Shown here: one piece after another, positions 6,259 to 13,800 of the stretch
How positions within the stretch are numbered: position 1 is the stretch's first letter
How the letters are laid out: each line of letters starts with the position of its first letter
Origin: an uncultured Veillonella sp.
GTDB taxonomy: Bacteria; Bacillota; Negativicutes; Veillonellales; Veillonellaceae
Assembly (NCBI GenBank): GCA_900550175.1
Contig: URQX01000027.1
Span: 1-16,081 of the forward strand
Direction of reading: 5' to 3'
Length of the DNA stretch: 16,081 nt
The notes under the pieces: model-generated
Database searches by the model: none
Told to the model about the DNA's origin: nothing
Seen by the model: the letters and a program-made list of their open reading frames with translations, nothing else
Translations under genes and position numbers: made by a program

Positions 6259-7299
6259 ATGAAACGTATTGTGTGTATTGCCTTAGGAGTCTTATTGTGT
6301 TGTGTAGGCTCTGCGGAGGCAGAAAAACAACAATTACATAATGATAAGAGTGTAGTGTCTGTACATACAGATAGTCATGACACTCGTCTTAAAGCAGCCT
6401 CTGATAGGTTTCATATTACGCCAGCTTCAACGCCAGACCATGTGATTGGTGAAAGCGGGCCACTCATCATGGATCGCCAAGATACTAAGACTGTGCAGTA
6501 CAGCAATGTTGATGCGGTGAACCGCGCTATTAATGCGGTGGCCATGTCTAATGTGTCTAATGCTATGTATGGATCTAAAGGGAAACCGTGGATGCGACGT
6601 ACTACCTTGAGCTTTCAGTTTCAAGAAGGATGGAAACCACTCTATTCGATAGAAACGGTACAACCCTTAGGCCATTATGATACTACTTCGCGCGATGTAT
6701 GGTTTACGCAACAACGCATATCTCGAGCGTCAGATATTGGTACAACCCTCAATATGGGTGTAGGCTATCGCCGTATTAGTAAGGATGACCGTCGCCTTTA
6801 TGGGGCGCATCTCTTTTATGATCACCGCTTCTTGCGTCACCATGATCGCCTTAGTGCAGGTCTTGAATATATGTCTGGTGAAAGCGAGTTTCGCTTCAAT
6901 TGGTATGGCGCAGCCTCAGATGAGCGTGTGCTCGATGTAAATCTTCACACCTTAGAACGAGTATCTAACGGATATACTGTGGAATATGGTAAGACCTTTA
7001 AGAATGCTCGCTGGGCTAGAGTGTATGTAGAAGGGTATCATTGGAACCAAGAACGGCAAGCGGATAAAAATGGTTTCCGCCTTGGATCTGAATTGCAACT
7101 TACGCCGCGTGTATCAGTGGATATGGGGTACAACAAACCGGAACATAGCTCTGGTGGTGCGTACGGTAAGATTACCTTCCGCTTGGCAGGAGCTCCGATG
7201 GCCTGGTATGGTGGTAAGCATCGTTTAGAAGAAACGGCAACGGTAAGGGATAAGATGTTAAATCTTGTAAGGCGTCATAATACAGTGTGGGTAGAATAA
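6259..7299 (+). CDS. Inverse autotransporter beta-barrel protein lacking a passenger (type Ve, intimin/invasin-like)
   Basis: A 346-aa outer-membrane protein. The signal peptide is MKRIVCIALGVLLCCVGSAEA, with a type I cleavage site AEA-E near residue 21; the Cys pair does not form a lipobox. Residues 25-105 are a periplasmic-type spacer with a short helix (VDAVNRAINAVAMSNVSNAM). The barrel runs from about 115 to 315, with intimin-like strands: TLNMGVGYRR (163-172), RLYGAHLFYDHR (179-190), RLSAGLEYMSGESEF (197-211), FRLGSELQ (273-280). It ends in MLNLVRRHNTVWVE, resembling the pore-helix/linker (VxRxNxIVLEY-like) after which intimins carry Ig-like passenger domains. Here the protein stops at once. 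The 21 codons after the stop show no Ig-like sequence, so this does not look like a fresh nonsense mutation. The ribosome site (AGAGAG, 2 nt before ATG) is weak. It may be a passenger-free porin-like protein or an old truncation. Confidence 0.85.
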   Translation: MKRIVCIALGVLLCCVGSAEAEKQQLHNDKSVVSVHTDSHDTRLKAASDRFHITPASTPDHVIGESGPLIMDRQDTKTVQYSNVDAVNRAINAVAMSNVSNAMYGSKGKPWMRRTTLSFQFQEGWKPLYSIETVQPLGHYDTTSRDVWFTQQRISRASDIGTTLNMGVGYRRISKDDRRLYGAHLFYDHRFLRHHDRLSAGLEYMSGESEFRFNWYGAASDERVLDVNLHTLERVSNGYTVEYGKTFKNARWARVYVEGYHWNQERQADKNGFRLGSELQLTPRVSVDMGYNKPEHSSGGAYGKITFRLAGAPMAWYGGKHRLEETATVRDKMLNLVRRHNTVWVE

Positions 7300-7424
7300 G
7301 ATACTAATGTATCTGTATACTTATGTATGGACAAGAATAAACTGATTTACACTACTAAAATGTAACTGAAGATACATTCATTTTATATTCATATATGATA
7401 TACTGTGCTAGATGTACAGATAAC

Positions 7425-7462
7425 AAGCCATAAGCGCTATTTTACTGTAGCGCTTATGGCTT
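7425..7462 (+). terminator. Strong intrinsic terminator of the inverse autotransporter gene
   Basis: AAGCCATAAGCGCTA (7425-7439) pairs perfectly with TAGCGCTTATGGCTT (7448-7462) around an 8-nt loop and is followed by ATTTTTAT. It lies 125 nt after the stop at 7299, with no gene between. The symmetric arms on the other strand could also stop leftward readthrough. Confidence 0.9.
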
Positions 7463-7721
7463 ATTTTTATATTCCTGAATATGAATATAAGATTAAAATA
7501 TCGAAAGAAGTAGATAAGGATAAACGGATAAACGGGTTGTTTATTAATTATGGTAATAAATATTCCCATATTTTAATCTATACATCGAATATATTTGATT
7601 AATTAAGCGTAAAGCATTAAAAAATACATCAAAAATGTATAATAAATCGATATAAATTTAAATTTTTATAAATATCTGAACAACTTCCGAAAAAATTATG
7701 ATGAGAACATGAAGATAACTA

Positions 7722-7750
7722 TTTACAAATAATTCGATATCTGTTATTCT
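7722..7750 (+). promoter_or_regulatory. Extended -10 promoter of the giant adhesin
   Basis: TTTACA (7722-7727), a 17-nt spacer ending in TGT, then TATTCT (7745-7750). The TGn just before the -10 box makes it an extended -10 promoter. Initiation near 7757 would give a leader of about 130 nt before the ATG at 7888, long enough for post-transcriptional control. Confidence 0.65.
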
Positions 7751-7869
7751 ACTTATGACACAAAATGAAAAATAAATGAAAGTTACTCAGATAACAAAAA
7801 TGTGTGTAAGAAATAGCTTTCAATTTATTAAACGTATTATATAAGGATTGTAATTGTGTCTAGTTTAAG

Positions 7870-7876
7870 AAAGGGG
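7870..7876 (+). promoter_or_regulatory. Ribosome binding site of the giant adhesin
   Basis: AAAGGGG lies 11 nt before the ATG at 7888. Spacing is slightly long but acceptable. The protein that follows begins exactly with an ESPR, which confirms the start. Confidence 0.7.
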
Positions 7877-7887
7877 TTCATAGAAAT

Positions 7888-10800
7888 ATGAATAAAATCT
7901 TTAAAGTAGTTTGGAGCAAATCTAAAGAGTGCTACGTAGTAGTATCTGAAGTTGCTAAAAACAATGGTGGTAAGAAAAAAGTTCTTGCTAGCGTATTAGC
8001 TGGTTTGGCTATGTTAGCAGCTGGTAATGCAAATGCAGCGGTTACTGAATACGGTTTAGGTGCATCTGCAACGGGTGTTGATGCTACTGCATATGGTTCC
8101 GATGCAAAAGCATCAGGTAATAACTCTGTTGCAGTAGGTAAAAATGCAGAAGCAACTCAAGGTAATGCTGTTGCTGTAGGTCGTTTGAGTAAAGCGACAG
8201 GTACTTCTTCTGTAGCTCTTGGTGTTAATAACAAGGCACAAGCTGATGATACAACAGCAGTTGGTTCTTCTAATACAATTGCAGCAATTGCTACACAAGC
8301 TAGTGCATTTGGTCGCGAAAATACAATTAATCGTCCTGGTGCTTTTGCAGCAGGTTATAAAAATACTACAAATGGTGATCGTAACGTTGCTGTTGGTAGT
8401 GAAAATACGACTACTGGTGAAGACAGTATTGGTATCGGTACAAAAGTAATTGCTGGTACAGGTAAAACAATTGCTATCGGTAGTGTTGCAAGTGGCGATG
8501 GTAAATATTTACAAACAATTGCACGTGGTAACGATACTATAAACGCTGCAACAGGCCAAGTGAATAATATTTTTGCTCTTGCAATTGGTAATGGCGCTCA
8601 AGCAGATGGTAAAGCTAAAAGTGCATCTGGTATGATCGCAATTGGTCAAGAAGTAAAAGCTGATAACAATAATACAATTGCAATCGGTGTTAAAACTGAA
8701 GCAACAGGTAACAATGGTACAGCTGTTGGTGGCTATGCAAAAGCTATAGGTACTTCTAGTGCTGCATTCGGTACACAAGCAGTTGCTAATGGTTTAGGTG
8801 CTACTGCATTCGGTCCTGGTGCAAGTGCTGGTGATGGCGGTACTGCAGCAGATGGTTCTACAGCGGTAGGTCGTAAATCTACTGTAACTGCTGAAGGTGG
8901 TACTGGTCTTGGTTGGGCTACAACTGTAAGCGCTAAAGATGGTACTGCAATTGGCCACAGTGCTACAGCATCTATTGCAGGCGGTGTTGCGATTGGTTCT
9001 GACTCCGTAACAACAGCTGCAGCAGGTGTACAAGGTTACAATCCAGCATCTGATCGTACAAACAAATATAGTGCTCAAGCTGGTGCAATTGGTACATCCA
9101 CATTAGCTGCGGTTTCCGTAGGTAATGGTACAACTGCAACTCGTCAAATTACAGGTCTTGCAGCAGGTACTGCAGACACTGATGCTGTTAACGTAGCTCA
9201 ATTGAAAAACGTTAACTTGAAATATGCTGGTGACACTGGTAATAGCGATGTATTGTTGAAAGATGGTACATTGAATGTTAAAGGTGATACAAAGCTTATT
9301 TCCACATCTGCTGATGCTACTGGTATTACAGTAACAGCTAAAGTAGGCGACAATATTACTACTAATGCAGCTGGTAAAGCTGTAGCTCCTACTACAAATG
9401 GTATTGCTACAACTGACAATGTAACTCAAGCAATCAACAACTCTGGTTGGAATGTTACTTCCTTAAATAATGGTGGTACTACAAACGGTACTACTTCCGA
9501 AAAAGTGAGCCCTGGCGACACTGTTACTTTCAGCGCTGGTAAAAACATTGTATTAGACCAAGCTGGTAAACAATTCACATATTCCTTGAGCTCCACTCTT
9601 AAAGATATTCAAAGCATCCAAAATGGTACTTCCAAAATCACATTGAATAATGCTGGCGGCACAACTATCTCCGGCGGTAACTTGAGTGTAGATGGTAACA
9701 AAATCACTAAAGTAGCTCAAGGTACTGATGGCACTGATGCTGTTAATGTTGACCAATTGAATGCAGTAGCAGCTAAAGAACGTCATGTTAAACCTGGTAA
9801 CTACGCTGTTGATGGTAATGGCACAGTTACATTGAACTATGTTGATGGTAACAATGCTGACGTAACTGATACAGCTGTTATCTCTGGTATTGCGAAAGAT
9901 GATCTTTCCAACATCACTAATGCAGGTAAAAAAGTAATCACTGGTCTAGGTTCTAAAGTTGAAGCTGGTGACAACGTAACTGTTACTGATACAACTGATA
10001 CAACTACAGGTCAAAAAACTTACACAGTAAGTGCAAACTTAACAAAAGTAACTGATGGTACAAATACAACAGTAACTGGTGCGGGTACAACTGCTAATCC
10101 ATACAAAGTAAATGTAGCTGGCGATTTGACAGGTATTACATCTATTGCTAATACAGCAGGTGGTCCAACAATGACAATTGGTGGTAACTCCATTAATGTA
10201 ACTGGTGGCAACTTAGACTTAGGTAGCAACAAAATTACTAACTTAGCTCCTGGTACTAATGATACTGATGCTGTTAACTATAAACAATTGAAAGCAGCTA
10301 AAACTGTTGTAGAAGCTGGTACAAATGTAAGTGTTAACAAAACTTTAGGTGCTAATGGTGAAGATGTTTACACTGTAAGTGCAACTGCTGGTGGCACAGC
10401 TTCTACTGAAAGTGTAGTTAAAAAAGCAGCTGCAACTGGCGATACTAATATTGCTGATGTTTCTGTTGCAGGCGGTAAAAATGTAAATGATCCTGGTGCT
10501 CAATACGAAGTATCCGTTTCTAAAAATGCTGTTAAAGATGCAGCTCGTGAAGCAGTAACAGTAAATAATGGTGGTAACACTGATAATCCTATTACTGTAA
10601 CACCTACTGACGATGCAGCTAACCATAATACTACTTATGCAGTAACATTCGATGGTGATAAAGCAGCTAAACAAATCCCATTGACTTACAAAGCTAATGG
10701 CTCTGGTGATAAAACTGTTAAATTAGATAAAGGTTTAGACTTTACTAATGGTACAAATACAACAGCAGAAATCGGTAACGATGGCGTTGTTAAATTCAAC

Positions 10801-13800
10801 TTGAAGGACAATGTAGCTCTTACTAATGCTGGTTCCTTGACTGTTGGTGATACTAAAGTTAATAATGATGGTCTTACAATTAGTGGTGGCCCATCTGTTA
10901 CAAAAAATGGTATCGATGCGGGTAATCAAAAAATTACTAACGTAGCTCCTGGTACTATTAGCAGCACATCTACAGATGCTGTAAATGGTAGCCAATTGTA
11001 CGATGTAGACCAAAAATTCAATAATACTGTTAAATTAACTGGTAATGCTGGTGCTACAGATGGTCAAGCATTGAACAAAGCTAATGGTTTAAGCTTTGGT
11101 GTAATTGGCGCCGATAATGGTAAATACATTTCCACAAGTGCAAATGGCTCTGACGTAACTGTTGATTTATCTACAGATGCGAAAAAATTGTTGAATAACA
11201 CAGTTGAAGTAAAAGGTAAAAATGCTGCGACAGTAACAACAAGTACAGAAACAACAGCAGATGGCGGTACTAAAACTATCTATACTGTTGATGTTGCTAG
11301 CACAGGTACTGTAGCAAAATCCTCTTGGAACATTAAATCCTCTGCAGATACTGCTAACGGTGGTGCTGAAGCAACTGGCCATGAAGCAGCAGCTAAAAAC
11401 ATTGCTGATACTAATACAGTAGAAATGGTTGCTGGTAAAAACTTAACAGTAAAACAAACTAGTGATACTGATGGTGCTAAGGTTGAATACGCATTGAATA
11501 AAGATCTTAAAGATCTTACAAGCGTAACTACTGAAAAAGTAACTACAAAAGAAATTGGCTTACAAGATCCAACTGGTAAAGTTACAACAATTAAGAACGA
11601 CGGTGACCGTATTACATACACTAAAGACGGTGACACTAAAGTTCATAAAGTAGCAACTCTTGATGATGAAAAACACATCAAACCAGGTAGCTATGCTGTA
11701 CAAAACGATGGTAGCGTAACAATGACTTACGTTGATGGCAATGGTAACCCAGTAGCTAACGATGAAGCTAAAATCACTGGTATTGCTAAACAAGATCTTT
11801 CCAACATCACAGATGCAGGTAAGAACGTAATCACTGGTCTTGGTACAATCGTTAAAGCTGGTGACAATGTAACTGTATCTGAAGCGTCTAATGCTACAAC
11901 AGGCCAAAAAACTTACACTGTAAATGCTGTAACTCCAGCAGTTTACACTAAAGCTGATGGCACAAAAGTAGTGAAACGCCCAGATGGTACATTCACAACT
12001 AACGTTGATGGTGCTCCTGGTAATGATGTTCCTGCGAGTGATGTTATCGTATCTATCCAAGATGCAGCTGGTAACACAATTGGTGGCAACTCCATCGTAA
12101 ACAACGTTGGTTCTGCTATCGACAAAACTGGTACATCCACTGGCAATACATTCTTGAACAAACTTGACACTGCAGCTAATGATACTCCAAACGCAGCAGT
12201 TAACGTAAAAGACCTTAAAAATACATCTGATGCAATCATCGGTAAAGGTTTGAAATTCGACGCTAACGATGGCGGTGAAAAAACTAATAAACTTGGTTCC
12301 AAAGTAACTGTAAAAGGTGAAGGTACTAAAGCTAATACTGAATACAGCGGTACAAACATCAAAACAATCATTGCACAAACAGGTGATGACACTACAATTG
12401 ATGTGAAATTGGCTAAAGACTTAACTGGTATCAACTCTATTTCCAATACAGCTGCTGGTCCAAAAATGGAATTCGGTGGTAACTCCATTAATATCACTGG
12501 TGGTAACTTAGACTTAGGTAGCAATAAAATCACTAACTTAGGTCCTGCTACAGCTGGTTCTGATGCAGTTAACTATGACCAATTGAAAAACTCCCGTACA
12601 GAAGTTAAATCCTCTGATGGTTCTGTAACAGTAACACCTACAACATCTGGTGATAAAACTACTTACGACTTGAAAGTAGCAACTACTGGTACAGTAGCTA
12701 AATCTACTTGGAACATTGCTTCTGACAAAGTATCCGCTACTGAAGGTACTGTTGCAGCAGGTTCTGGTGCAGCACAAAACATTGCTGATACTAAAACAGT
12801 AACAATGCAAGCAGGCAAAAACTTGACTGTAAACCAAACTAACGATAACGGTAATGCATCTGTTGCATTTGCTCTTGATAAAGACCTTAAAGATCTTACC
12901 AGCGTAACTACTGATAAAGTAACTACAAAAGAAATCGGCTTACAAGATACAGCTGGTAACACTACTACAATCAAGAAAGATGGAGACCGCATTACATACA
13001 CTAATGACGGTGGTGCAACTAATAAAACAGTAGCAACTCTTGATGATGAAAAACACATCAAACCAGGTAGCTATGCTGTACAAAACGATGGTAGCGTAAC
13101 AATGACTTACGTTGATGGCAATGGTAACCCAGTAGCTAACGATGAAGCTAAAATCACTGGTATTGCTAAACAAGATCTTTCCAACATCACAGATGCAGGT
13201 AAGAACGTAATCACTGGTCTTGGTACAATCGTTAAAGCTGGTGACAATGTAACTGTATCTGAAGCGTCTAATGCTACAACAGGCCAAAAAACTTACACTG
13301 TAAATGCTGTAACTCCAGCAGTTTACACTAAAGCTGATGGCACAAAAGTAGTGAAACGCCCAGATGGTACATTCACAACTAACGTTGATGGTGCTCCTGG
13401 TAATGATGTTCCTGCAAGTGACGTTATCGTATCCATCCAAGATGCAGCTGGTAATACAATTGGTGGCAACTCCATCGTAAACAACGTTGGTTCTGCTATC
13501 GATAAAACTGGTACATCCACTGGCAATACATTCTTAACTAACCTTAATAATGCTGCTACTGATAATCCATTCGCTGCAGTTAACGTAAGAGATCTTAAAT
13601 CTACTGCAGATGCATTGAAGGCTTCCGAATTGCATATTGCTCCTACATCTGTGGCGACTGGCTCTACAGAAGTTGTTGGTGGTACTGCATCTGGCAACAC
13701 AAATCCTGGTGCTGCAACACAAGCATACAAATATAATGCGACAACAAAACAAGTTGAGTTGACTTTCAACGATGGTAATGGTAAGGCTGTAAATGGTCCG

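Larger units (their letters stand above)
7300..7887. other. Intergenic region between inverse autotransporter and giant adhesin
   Basis: About 590 bp of AT-rich DNA. It holds a small hairpin right after the stop (AGATAC-TAAT-GTATCT, 7299-7314), the terminator (7425-7462), the giant adhesin promoter (7722-7750) and a leader of about 130 nt. Between 7463 and 7721 I see no gene; the only open frame (GTG 7405 to 7602) runs through the terminator stem and has no ribosome site. Confidence 0.6.

Noticed and set aside
6289..6306. Possible lipoprotein signal (LLCC) in the inverse autotransporter
   Set aside because: The residue before the first Cys is Leu, not Gly/Ala/Ser, and a good type I cleavage site (AEA-E) follows.
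7405..7602. 65-aa plus-strand open frame starting at GTG
   Set aside because: It runs through the perfect terminator stem at 7425-7462, has no ribosome site and no recognisable features.
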